From assembly GCA_963770375.1 (NCBI GenBank), contig CAVYPM010000005.1, positions 129,915-193,914 of the forward strand: a DNA stretch of 64,000 nt, in the 5' to 3' direction. The notes below the pieces were generated by a model. The model was not told the origin of the DNA. It did not search any database and was given only the letters and a program-made list of their open reading frames with translations. The translations under genes and the position numbers were made by a program. The DNA is from DASVBE01 sp963770375 (GTDB taxonomy: Bacteria; Actinomycetota; Actinomycetes; Streptosporangiales; Streptosporangiaceae). Below, piece after piece: positions 37,228 through 47,230 of the stretch. Within the stretch, counting starts at the first letter, position 1. The number at the start of each line of letters is the position of its first letter.

Positions 37228-38583
37228 ATGCGGATCGGGCAGATCGCCATCGACGTGGCACCGCTGCGGGAGAGCCGGGATTTCCGCTGGCTGTACTCCG
37301 GGCAGCTGGCCTCGGTGGCGGGCAACATGCTGGCCGCCACCGCGGCGAACTGGCAGGTCTACGACCTGACTCACTCGCCGCTGGCGGTCGGCCTGGTCAC
37401 CCTGGCGGACAGCACCGGCATGCTGATCGGCCTGCTGGCCGGCGGCGTGCTGGCCGACCACCGGGACCGGCGGCAACTACTTTCCGCGGTCCGGGTGCCG
37501 CAGGCCCTGCTGGCCGCCGGGCTGATGGTCAACAGCCTGGTGGCGCACCCGCTGCTGTGGCTGATCTACGCGGTGACCCTGGCCATCGGGCTGACCGCCG
37601 GGCTGTCGTCACCCGCCTCGTCCGCCGCGCTGCCCGCGCTGGTCGGCACCAGCCGGCTGGCCGCGGCGACCGCACTGAACTCGATGAGCCGGCAGCTGGC
37701 CACGCTGGTCGGGCCCGCGCTGGCGGGGTGGCTGATCGCCGGGCCCGGGGTGGCGGCCTGCTACGCGACCGACACGGTGGGCTTCATCGCGTTCGGCATC
37801 GCGACCCGGTTCATCCGGCCGCTGCCCCCGCAGGGGGTGACCAGCCGGCCGGGGCTGCGGTCGCTGGCCGAGGGGTTCCGGTTCGTCGCGCACAGCGGTG
37901 TGCTCGGCGGCATCCTGCTCCTCGACGCCAGCGCGATGATCTTCGGCATGCCCGCCGGGCTGTTCCCGGCCATCGCCACCGAGCACTTCCACGGCGGCCC
38001 GGCGACGTTCGGGCTGCTCACCGCGGCGCCCGCGGCCGGGGCCGTGCTCGGCGCGCTGACCAGCGGCTGGACCAGCCACCTGCGGCGGCCCGGGCTGGTG
38101 GTGATCGGCGCCGGGACGGCCTGGGGCGGCGCGGTGATCGGCTTCGGCCTGGCCCCCAGCCTGGAGGTGGCGCTCCTGTTCCTGGCGCTGGCCGGGATGA
38201 GCGACCTGATCTCCGAGGTGCTCCGCAACGCGCTGCTCCAGCACTACGCGCCCGACGCGCTGCGCGGCCGGGTCAGCAGCCTGTACCTGGCGCAGGTGAG
38301 CAGCGCCCCGGCGATCGGCAACGTGGAGGCCGGCGCGGTGGCGCAGCTGTTCTCGCTGACGGTGTCGGTGGTCAGCGGCGGGATCGCCTGCGTGGCCGGG
38401 GCGCTGCTGCTGGGCGCGCTGGTCCCGGCGGTGCGGAAGGCGACGCTCGACCCGGCGGGGGCGCCGGCGCCCCCGCCGGGGCCGCAGGGGCCGCCGGGCA
38501 GCGGTCCAGGCGACGGATCAGGCGACGGCGGCCCGGACGAACCGGGCGGGCCGCTTCAGCAGGAGGGCCGGGTCAGGGCCTGA
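37228..38583 (+). CDS. MFS transporter, EntS/DHA3-like exporter
   Basis: 451-residue major facilitator with 12 predicted helices. It resembles EntS-type exporters: RDFRWLYSGQLASVAGNMLA near the start, the loop A motif GVLADHRDRRQLL, SSPASSAALPALVGTSRLAA, and APDALRGRVSSLYLAQVSSA after helix 10. A Pro/Gly-rich hydrophilic tail ends it. GGAGGAGC precedes the ATG at 37228. Substrate unknown; siderophore or drug export is typical. Convergent with the second MFS gene: the 3' ends overlap by 11 bases. Confidence 0.9.
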   Translation: MRIGQIAIDVAPLRESRDFRWLYSGQLASVAGNMLAATAANWQVYDLTHSPLAVGLVTLADSTGMLIGLLAGGVLADHRDRRQLLSAVRVPQALLAAGLMVNSLVAHPLLWLIYAVTLAIGLTAGLSSPASSAALPALVGTSRLAAATALNSMSRQLATLVGPALAGWLIAGPGVAACYATDTVGFIAFGIATRFIRPLPPQGVTSRPGLRSLAEGFRFVAHSGVLGGILLLDASAMIFGMPAGLFPAIATEHFHGGPATFGLLTAAPAAGAVLGALTSGWTSHLRRPGLVVIGAGTAWGGAVIGFGLAPSLEVALLFLALAGMSDLISEVLRNALLQHYAPDALRGRVSSLYLAQVSSAPAIGNVEAGAVAQLFSLTVSVVSGGIACVAGALLLGALVPAVRKATLDPAGAPAPPPGPQGPPGSGPGDGSGDGGPDEPGGPLQQEGRVRA

Positions 38584-39835
38584 CGTCGAGCTCCGGCTCG
38601 GGCGGGCCGGGGCGTCCGGGCGGGCAGGCCGGGGCGTGGTGCGCGGCGCCGGCCGGCGTGCGCATCCCCGGAATGCTCATCAGCTGCACCGTGATCAGGC
38701 TGCCCGCGCAGACCGCGGCCAGAACCGCGTAGGGCACCAGGTCCGAGGTGGCCTGGGCGATCGCGCCGCTGGCCGCCGCGGCGATGCCCTGCCCGCCGGC
38801 CCAGGCGAAGTTGGCCAGCCCGAACGCCAGGCCCTGGTGCAGCGCGATCCGGTCCGCGCCCGCGGACAGGACCGCCGAGGACGGCGCGAACAGGGTGCCG
38901 AACGCGGGCGCGCCGAGGATCAGGAACCCGATCAGCAGCCCGGCCGGGCGGAGCACCGGGGCCAGCAGGCTGACCGCCACGCCGACCGCGAGCGAGATCC
39001 GCACCGGCACGATCGCGCCGCGCCGGTCGGCCAGCCGCCCGGCCACCGGGGACAGGAAGGTCTCCACCGCGGCGGCGCCCAGGAACATTGCGCCGATCGC
39101 CGCCGCGGGCGCGCCCAGCCGGGCCAGCCGCAGCGGGACCAGCACGTCGATCACGCCGAACGCCAGGCCGGCCACGGTGGTCAGCCACATGCCCATGGCC
39201 ACCTGCCGGTCCCGCAGCGCGGGCAGCGTGGCCCGCAGCGGCTGCACGGGCTCGGGCGGCGGCTGCGGCACGAAGAACGCCACCACCATCAGGATCGTGC
39301 CCAGGACCGCAGCCGCGCCGAACGCCGGCCCGGTGCCCACCACGGCCGCGATCGCGCCGATGACCGGGCCGAACAGGGCCCCGACGATGGCCGCGGCCAG
39401 CGCGATGCCGAGCAGTTCGCCGCGCCGCTTCGGCGGCGCCGCCGAGGCCAGCCAGGCCATCCCGGCGCCCCAGGTGCAGGCCCCGGCGATGCCCTGGACG
39501 AACCGGGCGATGTCCAGCACCGGCGCCGTCGTGGCGAACGCGAACACCAGCGTGGACACGCTCATCAGGGCCAGGCCGAGCAGCACGATGCGCAGGTAGC
39601 CGAGCCGGGCGGTGAGCGCGCCGCCGGGCAGCGCGCCGATCAGCGTGCCCAGCGGGTAGGCGGCGACCAGCAGGCCCGCGCCGGACTTGGACAGCCCGGC
39701 GACGCGGGTGTAGTGCGGCAGCAGCGGGGTCAGCGCGGTGAAGAACACCGTGTCGACCAGCACGATCACGCACACGAAGCCGAGCAGGACCAGCACCGGG
39801 CGGGCCAGGCCCAGCCGCAGCCTCGCCAGTGCCAT
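38573..39835 (-). CDS. MFS transporter, second copy of a different subfamily
   Basis: 420 residues, 12 predicted helices. VLVLLGFVCVIVLVDTVFFT is helix 1, ALTARLGYLRIVLLGLALMS carries the loop A region, and GRLADRRGAIVPVRI the matching loop in the second half. DHA1-like drug or metabolite exporter; substrate unknown. Not closely similar to the neighbouring MFS protein. ATG 39835. Confidence 0.88.
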   Translation of the reverse strand: MALARLRLGLARPVLVLLGFVCVIVLVDTVFFTALTPLLPHYTRVAGLSKSGAGLLVAAYPLGTLIGALPGGALTARLGYLRIVLLGLALMSVSTLVFAFATTAPVLDIARFVQGIAGACTWGAGMAWLASAAPPKRRGELLGIALAAAIVGALFGPVIGAIAAVVGTGPAFGAAAVLGTILMVVAFFVPQPPPEPVQPLRATLPALRDRQVAMGMWLTTVAGLAFGVIDVLVPLRLARLGAPAAAIGAMFLGAAAVETFLSPVAGRLADRRGAIVPVRISLAVGVAVSLLAPVLRPAGLLIGFLILGAPAFGTLFAPSSAVLSAGADRIALHQGLAFGLANFAWAGGQGIAAAASGAIAQATSDLVPYAVLAAVCAGSLITVQLMSIPGMRTPAGAAHHAPACPPGRPGPPEPELDVRP

Positions 39836-40156
39836 GCCGCTCCGTTCCGTTCAGCACCCGGCTGCCGGCCGCCGGGATCTTGCCTCTACTTTCGCTTACC
39901 TGCCCATACTCGCCGCAGCCGGGTCGCCTGGTCACCGGGATTTCCGCCCACGAGCCGTATCCCTAAACGAACGAACAGCAGACCCGGCGGGACGGGCCTG
40001 GGCCGGATCGGCCGCGCTCAGGCGGCGTACCCGAGCGGGCGTGTGTCGCGGGCGGTGGCGCCGGCTGCGGCCGCGGCGGGCGGGCGGCCAGCGGCAGCGC
40101 GGCCAGCGCGGTCAGCGCGACGAGGCAGACCCCGAAGGCGGCTATTGATCCCGGGA
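39836..40156. other. Intergenic region, no gene recognised
   Basis: About 320 bases between the MFS start and the hydrolase promoter. AT content rises toward 40200. No convincing gene; short open frames are Arg/Ala-rich. Confidence 0.4.
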
Positions 40157-40157
40157 G

Positions 40158-40185
40158 TTGACAGGATAGCCGCGTTGGCTATAGA
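40158..40185 (+). promoter_or_regulatory. Promoter with internal operator for the hydrolase-tetR pair
   Basis: TTGACA (40158-40163), 16-bp spacer, TATAGA (40180-40185): near-consensus sigma-70-type elements. The spacer contains ATAGCC-GCGTT-GGCTAT (40166-40182), a perfect 6-bp inverted repeat suited to a dimeric repressor. The TetR protein two genes downstream is the obvious candidate. Confidence 0.7.
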
Positions 40186-40256
40186 AATTAGCTTATCAGC
40201 TACTAAGATTAGCCAAACGCCACAGAAAGCCCTTTCCGCCAAGGAGGCCCGCGGTC

Positions 40257-41063
40257 ATGCCGGTTACGAAGTTCCTCGATGTCCCCGGTGGCCGGATCGC
40301 GTACGACGACACCGGCGAGGGCCCGCTGATCGTCTGCACCCCGGCCATGCTCGACCTGCGCTCCGAGCTGAGGTTCCTGGTCCCGCTGCTGGTCCGCGCC
40401 GGGTTCCGGGTGGTGACCGTGGACCAGCGCGGGATGGGCGAGACCACGGGACCGTGGCCGGAGTACGGCAGCACGCCGCTGGCCCATGACCTGATGGCGC
40501 TGATCCGGCACCTGGACGCCGGGCCGGCCATCATCTACGGCACCTCGAACGGCGCGGCGGCCGGCGTCTACGTCGCGGCCGAGGCGCCCGAGCTGGTCCG
40601 CGGGCTGGTGCTGGTGGCACCGTTCGTCCGGGACGGCAAGATGAACACGATGCAGCGGCTGACCATGAGCCTGATGCGGATCCCCGGCCTGGCCGTCCCG
40701 CTGTACCTGTCGTATTTCCCGAAGTGGGAGCCGAGCAAGCCGGCCGACTTCGCCGTGCACAAGGCCCGGCTGGCGGCCAACCTGAAGGAGCCGGGCCGCG
40801 AGGGCGTGGTCAAGGCCTACCTGCTGCAGCAGTCGCACGCCGAGGCCGAGGCGCGGCTGGGCAAGGTCAGCGTTCCGGTCACGGTCATCATGGGCACCGG
40901 CGACGTGGACTGGCCGGACCCGGTGGCCGAGGCCCGCTGGGTCTGCGACCGGCTGTCCGCCGACCTGACCCTGCTGGACGGGGCCGGCCATCACCCGCAC
41001 GTGGAGTTCCCTGAGAAGATCGCCGACGTGGTAATCGCTTTCCAGCGGCAGCTGGATGCCTAG
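40257..41063 (+). CDS. Alpha/beta hydrolase
   Basis: 268 residues. The nucleophile elbow is GTSNG (Ser in IIYGTSNGAAAGVY); the oxyanion-strand region is VVTVDQRGMGETTG; GTGDVDWPDP gives the acidic residue and GAGHHPHVEFPEKI the catalytic His. Substrate unknown; resembles esterases or haloperoxidase-like hydrolases. AAGGAGG lies 10 bases before the ATG. Overlaps the tetR gene by 8 bases. Confidence 0.9.
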   Translation: MPVTKFLDVPGGRIAYDDTGEGPLIVCTPAMLDLRSELRFLVPLLVRAGFRVVTVDQRGMGETTGPWPEYGSTPLAHDLMALIRHLDAGPAIIYGTSNGAAAGVYVAAEAPELVRGLVLVAPFVRDGKMNTMQRLTMSLMRIPGLAVPLYLSYFPKWEPSKPADFAVHKARLAANLKEPGREGVVKAYLLQQSHAEAEARLGKVSVPVTVIMGTGDVDWPDPVAEARWVCDRLSADLTLLDGAGHHPHVEFPEKIADVVIAFQRQLDA

Positions 41064-41637
41064 AGCGGGCCTGACCGCCGCGGACGTTGTCCAGGCGGCC
41101 GCCGACATTGCCGACGAGCGCGGCTACCAGCAGCTGACCATCGGCCTGGTCGCCGCGCGTCTCGGCATCCGCGCGCCGTCGGTGTACAAGCACGTCAGCG
41201 GGCTGGCCGAGCTGCAGCACCAGCTCGCGACCCGGGCCATGTCCGAGCTCGGCGACGCGGTCGCCGCCGCGGTGGCCGGCCGGGCCGGCCGTGACGCGCT
41301 GGCCGGGCTCGCGCGGGCCTGCCGGGACTACGTGGCCGCCCACCCCGGCCGCTACGCGGCCACCGTCGGCGCCGGGTTCGCCGGCCCCGGTGACCCGCTG
41401 CTGGCCGCCAGCACCCGGGTCATCGAGCTGATCGCCGCCGTGCTGCGCGGCTACGACATCCCCGAGCCGGACCTGGTGCACGCGATCCGCACCGTGCGCT
41501 GCGTGCTGCACGGCTGGTGCATGCTGCAGCTCACGAACGCCTTCCAGTGGTCAGGGGACGTCGAGTGCAGCTTCGAGCAGCTGATCAGTTTCATGGATTA
41601 CGGTTTGCGGGGCGCGGGTCACACTGACCCAGGCTGA
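41056..41637 (+). CDS. TetR family transcriptional regulator
   Basis: 193 residues. N-terminal HTH: AAADIADERGYQQLTIGLVA, ARLGIRAPSVYKHV with the typical Tyr-Lys-His; the C-terminal ligand domain contains ATVGAGFAGPGDPLLAAS and a WHG-like segment (VLHGWCMLQLTNAFQW). The start overlaps the hydrolase stop, so it is co-translated; it probably represses the promoter at 40158. The 3' end overlaps the opposing GNAT gene by about 19 bases. Confidence 0.9.
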   Translation: MPRAGLTAADVVQAAADIADERGYQQLTIGLVAARLGIRAPSVYKHVSGLAELQHQLATRAMSELGDAVAAAVAGRAGRDALAGLARACRDYVAAHPGRYAATVGAGFAGPGDPLLAASTRVIELIAAVLRGYDIPEPDLVHAIRTVRCVLHGWCMLQLTNAFQWSGDVECSFEQLISFMDYGLRGAGHTDPG

Positions 41638-42075
41638 GCGGGACGCTCCATCCAGCGCCGGCTGCGGGGCAGGTCGGTGTAGCCGAACTGGGTGTACATG
41701 GTCCGCTCCGGGGCGGTGGCAAGTAGTTGCCGGACGCTGCTCACGCCGGGGTGGTTCGACGGTGACGCCGGTCAGGAACGAGCCGAGGCCGCGGCCGCGC
41801 TCGTCCGCGGCGATGAACACGTCGCACAGCCAGCCGAAGGTCGCGTAGTCGGTGACGACCCGGGCGTACCCGGCCTGGCTGCCGTCCGCCCGGTACAGGC
41901 CGATGCTCAGCGAGTTGCGGATCGCGGCGTCCATCGTCGCCCGCGGGCGGCCCTTGGCCCAGTAGGCCTCCTCGCTGATCCAGCGGTGCACCTGGGCCGC
42001 GTCGATCAGCGCCGGGTCGTCGCTGGCCCAGTACCCGTCCGGGCCGTCCCATCTCACGTGATCATCACACCACAC
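41619..42075 (-). pseudogene. GNAT N-acetyltransferase, frameshifted
   Basis: GNAT protein with DGYWASDDPALIDAAQVHRW, ISEEAYWAKGRPRATMDAAI, ARVVTDYATFGWLCDVFI and the acetyl-CoA loop ADERGRGLGSFL. After GSFLTGVTVE the frame changes at about 41745 (an extra C in GAACCACC); the next frame continues HPGVSSVRQLLATAPERTMY, TQFGYTDLPRSRRWMERP and stops at 41619. That ending is the normal one for this subfamily. Start is GTG 42075, or GTG 42057 in the same frame. Confidence 0.8.
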
Positions 42076-42134
42076 GGCCGGCGGCCGGTCCTGACCGGCC
42101 GGTCAGGAGCAGCGCGGTCAGCAGGAACAGCCGG

Positions 42135-44660
42135 TCAGACGGCGTCGAGGTCGGGCCGGCGGAGCACCTGGGCGGCCGGGGCCCTGGTCACCAGCCAGCC
42201 GGGGCCGACCGCGGTGAGCACGGCCGCCAGCAGCGCGCCCAGGCCGACCGCGGCGATCGTCCCGGCCGGCACCGCCGGGTGCGGCACCACGTACAGCTGC
42301 CCGGCGAACCGGGACCACAGGAACCGCCCGGCCGCGACGCCCAGCGGCAGGCCGATCAGGGTCCCGGCCGCCACGCACACGCCGGCCTGCCAGATGACCG
42401 CGGCTCACGACCTGCCGCCGGACGAATCCGAGCGTGCGGAGCAGGGCGAAGTCGCGGGCCCGCCGCCGGGCCGCGGTGGCCACGGTCACCGCCAGCGCGA
42501 CCACCGCCCCGGCGGCCAGCAGCACGGCCAGGATCACCGGCGCGGCGCCCATGCTCCGGTAGTTGACGATCTCGGCGGGCCGCTGCACCGGCAGCACCTG
42601 GACGCCCATCGTCGCCGGGTCCCGGGACAGCCGGTTGCTGAGCGCGGTCAGCCGGCGGATCGCGGCGGCCTGGCCGGCGCCGGGCCGGAACCGGATCAGC
42701 ACGGTGTTGGGCCCGATCGTGGGCGTGCCGCCGGGCCGGCCGTCGCGGAACGCTACCGGCAGGTCGGCGGCGTCCAGGAACGCGCCCCGGCCGAGCGACG
42801 GGTGGATGCCGTGCCCGATGCCGATGGCCGGCAGTGTGGTGGTCCCGGCCACCGTCATCCGGGTGGTGGACCGGCCGTTGAACACGGTGACCGTGCCGCC
42901 CACCCGGGCGCCCACCTCGGCCAGGGTCTCCGCGCCGAGCACGATCTGCCCAGGCCCGGTGAGCTGGTGCCCGGCCAGCACCGGCGGGCTCAGCTTCGTG
43001 CTGGTGAGCCCGATGCCGGGCACGCTGTGCCCATTGACCTCGACCGAGTCGAAGTAGCCGCCGGCCCAGGCGGCGACGTCCGGATCCGCGCGCAGCGCGC
43101 GGGTGAGCCGGCCCGGCGGGATGTCGCCGTACCCGCTGCCGGCCAGCATCTCCCGGTCCCAGGTCCAGCCGTACAGCGACGGGTGCGAGACCAGCGCGCC
43201 GAGGCTGGCCCCGAACGACACCGAGGCGACCAGGATGACCAGCGCCACGACCGTGCCGGTGATGGCTGTCCAGGCCGGCCGGGTGCCCCGGTCGCCGGCC
43301 GGCTCGAACGCGAAGCCGATGCCCACGGCCGGCCCGGGCGGCAGGTTCAGCCGGGCCACCGTGCTGCTCGCGGCACCGCGCCGGGCCCGGTCGGGCCGCC
43401 GGCCCGCGGTCCGCGCCGTCTCGGCCGCTGCGAACAGCGCGGTGGCTGTGCCCAGCACCAGCAGCAGCACGGCCGCCCCGGCGCCGAAGGCGGCCCAGTC
43501 CGCGGCGAACCCGGGCTGCGGGTCCAGCCGGTGCATCGGCCCGAGCGGCGCTACCGGCGACACCGCCACCGCGACCAGGCCGGCCAGCACAGTCCCGGCC
43601 AGGACCGCGCCGGCCACCGGCAGGCCCAGAGTCCACCGCGATGGCCCGCGGGCTCGTGCCCAGCGCGCGCAGCACGGCCCGCTCGCGGCGCCCGGCGGCC
43701 AGCACCCGGCGGATGGCCTGCCCGGCCAGCACCACCGCGGCCAGCGCCGCGATCAGCCCGAGCACCGCGGCGGCGGCGGACTCCGGCCGGATCGCCCGCT
43801 CGCCCTGGCCCTCCACCACCGAGGTGACCCGGAAGCCAAGCGGCGACCCGGGCGGCAGCAGCCGGGCGAACTCCCGCTGGACGGCCGGCACGGCCCGGTC
43901 GCCCCGGTCCAGTTTCAGTCCGACCCAGGCGTAGCCGGCGCAGCAGGACAGCGCTTTCCGGGTGAACGCCGGTGTGGCCAGCACCCGGTAAATAAGGTCG
44001 ACGTCGTCCTGCACAACCTCGTCGGTGAATACGCCGATGCCCGTGATGGTCAGCCGGGCCTGGCGGGCCGGCTTGGTCGTCTCCGGGTTGGCGTCCGGGT
44101 CGTCGAACTGCTGCTGGGTGTACAGGTTGACGTCCAGGACCTGCCCAACGTGCAGTCCGAACCGTTGCGCGGTCTGGTCACTGACCATCACCTCGTCGGC
44201 CCGGCGCGGGTCAGCCCGGCGGCCCGCGGTGACGATCACCTTGTCCTGGCTGAAGTACAGCCCGTCCAGCGAGCCGACCATCTCGACCTGCTGGTTGAAG
44301 TCGGAGGCGGGATTGATCGTCCCGTCCGGCGCCGTGCGCAGCCCGAGGATGGACACGTACGTCCGGGCCGCGGTGACGTGCCGCATCCCCGCGATCCGGC
44401 GGAGCATCCGCGGCGCTGTACGCGCCCGCGTCGACATGCAGGTCAGACGGGTTGCTGGCGGCCAGGATCCGCGGGTACGCGGACTGGGTCCGCCGGGCGG
44501 CGGCCACGCTGCCCATCGCCACCCCGCCGAGCAGCCCGGTGATCAGCACGATCGCCAGGTATCCGGCCCGGCCGCGGCGCAGCACGCCGCGCAGCCGGTA
44601 GCGGGCGACCGCCCCGGCCTGGTCCCTCCCCCGGCCCGCTGACCTGGGCCCCTGGTTCAT
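42135..44660 (-). pseudogene. FtsX-like ABC transporter permease, three apparent frameshifts
   Basis: Large permease of the MacB/LolC type with two FtsX domains, about 840 residues if joined. Fragments in order: ATG 44660 with AGYLAIVLITGLLGGVAMGS (first helix); from about 44,430 a periplasmic domain, then SAAAAVLGLIAALAAVVLAG and AGRRERAVLRALGTSPRAIA; from about 43,620 several helices and a second extracellular domain, then ILAVLLAAGAVVALAVTVAT and ARDFALLRTLGFVRRQV; from about 42,390 GTLIGLPLGVAAGRFLWSRF to VLRRPDLDAV. No ATPase gene is adjacent. Three frame changes in one gene could mean decay, but each fragment is well conserved and continuous with the next. Confidence 0.78.
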
Positions 44661-44774
44661 TCCAACGTTATTTCACGGATCACCCCAGGTCGGCCAGGGC
44701 GCCGCCACCAGCAGCAATGGTGAGGCCAGCCCCACCCCAGCCTGGCCAGCCTCAGCCCGGGACCGCTGGTTCTC

Positions 44775-46300
44775 TCACCCGTCGCTGGGCTGCGGCGCAG
44801 GCGCCGGGCCGAAGGCTATTTCGGCCATGCGCTCGGCGACCAGGACGGTTGGGAAGGCGGTGGTGGCCCGTGGCACATCGGGGAAGATGCTGGCGTCGGC
44901 GATCCGGACGTTCGCGAGCCCGTGCACCGTCCCTGCCTCGCTGACGACTCCGTGCGGGCCGTCGCCCATCGCGCAGGTTCCCGCCGGGTGCCAGTAATGC
45001 TCATGGTTCCGCCGCAGCCAGGCCGCGGCGGGCCGGGACGGCGGCTCCCCCAGCTCCTCGCCGAGCGGGAGGCTGGCCAGGATGGGATCGAGGGCTGCCA
45101 GGCCCGCGGCCAGCCGCTCGGTGTCGGTGGGGTCGGCCAGGAACGCGTGATCGGCGTGGGCCCGCACGGCCGGATCCGCGGACCGGAGTCTCAGCGCGCC
45201 ACGGGAGGCCGGGCGCAGAAGCGCCACGGGGACGACCACCCGCCAGCCGGCCGGCGCGGTGGGATCGCGTTCGGTCCACGGGAACACGTGCAGGTCGTAG
45301 GGTGCGCCCGCGGGGTCCTGGCCGGTGCTCAGCTTGGCGACGACCTGCTCGTCGGGGACGCGGGGCAGGTGATCGAGCTCCCGGGCCAGCGCCGGCGCGG
45401 CCGCGAAGGACCGGATTGCTGTCGGGTGGTCGTGGAGGTTTCCGCCGGCACCCGGCAGATCGGAGGTCACGGGGATGCCCAGGCGCCGCAGATCGGCGGC
45501 GGGCCCGATACCCGAGCGGAGAAGGATCTCCGCGGAGCCGTACACGCCAGCGCAGAGGATCACCTGGCCGGCCCTGATCCGGGTACGCCGGCCGTCGATC
45601 ACGGCGAGCACGGCCGCGGCGCGGCCCGGCTGACCGGGCTTGCCGGGCCGGGCGGGCCGGTGAACTCGATCCGGTCAACCAGCGCGTTCGCGCATACCGT
45701 CAGGCCGGGATGGTCGCGGACGGGGTCGAGATAGGCGAAGGCACTGTTCCAGCGGACGCTGCCGGGCGCGTTGACCGGGCTGATCGCAACGCCAGATCCA
45801 CCGTCGGGATCCAGGAGATCGTCCCGGTGCGGCAGCCCGGCCGCGACCGCAGCGTCGAGGAACGCCCGCTGGAACGGCTGCAAGCCGGCCACGCTGGGCT
45901 GCTGGATCCGCAGGCGCTTCACGGCGTGGGCACGGTGCCGGTCAAGCCCGGCGCTGGCCCATCCCGGGCTCGAGGCTCCCCAGGCATCCCAGTCGCCGCG
46001 CCAGCCGACCGACTGCGTACAGCCGTTGTGGCTGCTGCAGCCGCCGATCACCCGGGCCCGGGGAAACGCCAGCACCCGGCCGTCGGCGGCCGGGCCGCTG
46101 TAGCCCCAGTCGTGCGAGGTGCCCACGGTATCCGCGTCGATCAGGTCGGCCGGCCAGGCTGGCGATGGCCACGGCCCTGGATCTGGCCCGGCCTCGAGCA
46201 CGGCAACAGACGCCCCGGCCCGGGCCGCATACGAGGCCAGCACCGCGCCCGCCGTTCCGGCGCCGACCACGATAACGTCGGCCGACGCGGGCGCGCTCAC
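44775..46300 (-). pseudogene. GMC-family FAD oxidoreductase (choline dehydrogenase-like), frameshifted
   Basis: FAD-dependent alcohol oxidoreductase. From GTG 46300: FAD-binding VIVVGAGTAGAVLASYAARA, VLEAGPDP, RARVIGGCSSHNGCTQSVGW and SAFAYLDPVRDHPGLTVCAN. The frame then changes near 45605-45620; the second part has GQVILCAGVYGSAEILLRSG, GIGPAADLRRLGIPVTSDLP, GGNLHDHP and HYWHPAGTCAMGDGPHGVV with the catalytic His, and ends NVRIADASIFP...AFPTVLVAERMAE-like. The start overlaps the arginase-family stop (GTGA), so the two form an operon controlled from 47.2 kb. Confidence 0.83.
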
Positions 46301-47175
46301 GCGAGAATCCCCGCCACGGCGTCGAGCAGGACGCGGCCCGCGGCCAGGTCCGCGGAGTCGAGCCCCGGGTTGTAGATGGTCACGTCCATCCCGGCGATCA
46401 GGCCCCGCTGCACGAGCGGCCTGGCCAGGGACACCACCTCAGTCACGGTCAGCCCGCCGTCGACGCGCCAGTCCACCGCGGGCATCAGCGCATCGTCGAG
46501 GCAGTCGGCGTCAAGGTGAAGCCAGACGCGGTCCGCGCCCGCCGCGGCGAGGAACGCGGCCGCGTGGCTGGCCGCCTCCTCGATCCCGGCGGCGCGCAGC
46601 TCATCCAGGTTGCGGACCAGCATCGGCTCGGTGTAGACGTCATGGCTGCCGTCCGCGAGGTGCTGCGCCCGGTCGCGATGGCCGTAGACCACGCACGCCC
46701 CCGGCTGCACCAGCGGGCGCAGGCCCTCGAGGTCGGCGATCACATCGGGACCGTGGCCGGTCGCGATCCACAGGTCGCTGTCAGAGAGCTCGCCCGTCCC
46801 GTCCGGCAGGTCCCAGTAGTCGGTGTGCGCGTCCAGGAACATCAGACCGGCCGTGCCGCGCCGCCGCAGGGCGAGCAGGTTGCCGAACAGGACGCTGTCG
46901 TCGCCGCCCAGCACGACCGGGAAACCGCCGTGATCGAGGATCTCGCCGACCCGGTCGGCCTGCTCGATCGCCAGGGCCGCCACCGCGGGCACATTGCGGG
47001 CGCCAAGCACCGGATCCCGGTGCTCGTCGAAGGCCGGTGCGCGAAGGCGCCCGGTTACCTGTGCGCCCACCCGCTCGGCCAGGCCGAGCCCGAGAAGCAC
47101 CTCGCCCAGGCGCTCGACTCCGCCAGGGCGCAGCCCGAGGTTGGTCTCTACGTGCAGGATCTGCCGGTATGTCAC
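46297..47175 (-). CDS. Arginase/agmatinase family protein with GGDDS motif
   Basis: Ureohydrolase-fold, Mn-dependent hydrolase family. NLGLRPGGVERLGEVLLGLG at the start, VVLGGDDSVLFGNLLAL, FLDAHTDYWD (metal ligands Asp, His, Asp), WLHLDADCLDDALMPAVDWR (Asp-x-Asp) and GMDVTIYNPGLD. The first metal ligand, usually His in GGDHS, is Asp here. GTG 47175 is chosen because it puts the whole palindromic operator upstream; in-frame ATG 47199 and TTG 47220 lie in or beyond it. No Shine-Dalgarno is seen. Divergent from marR. Confidence 0.85.
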   Translation of the reverse strand: MTYRQILHVETNLGLRPGGVERLGEVLLGLGLAERVGAQVTGRLRAPAFDEHRDPVLGARNVPAVAALAIEQADRVGEILDHGGFPVVLGGDDSVLFGNLLALRRRGTAGLMFLDAHTDYWDLPDGTGELSDSDLWIATGHGPDVIADLEGLRPLVQPGACVVYGHRDRAQHLADGSHDVYTEPMLVRNLDELRAAGIEEAASHAAAFLAAAGADRVWLHLDADCLDDALMPAVDWRVDGGLTVTEVVSLARPLVQRGLIAGMDVTIYNPGLDSADLAAGRVLLDAVAGILA

Positions 47176-47183
47176 CGTGCGAC

Positions 47184-47202
47184 GATATGCATCGTGCATA
47201 TC
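47184..47202. promoter_or_regulatory. Palindromic operator between arginase-family and marR genes
   Basis: Perfect inverted repeat GATATGCA-TCG-TGCATATC, AT-richer than its surroundings, located between divergent genes. Size and symmetry suit a MarR dimer; the adjacent MarR protein probably binds it and controls both directions. Confidence 0.75.
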
Positions 47203-47230
47203 ATGAGTCAAGTGAGTCAAGGAGGCGCCG

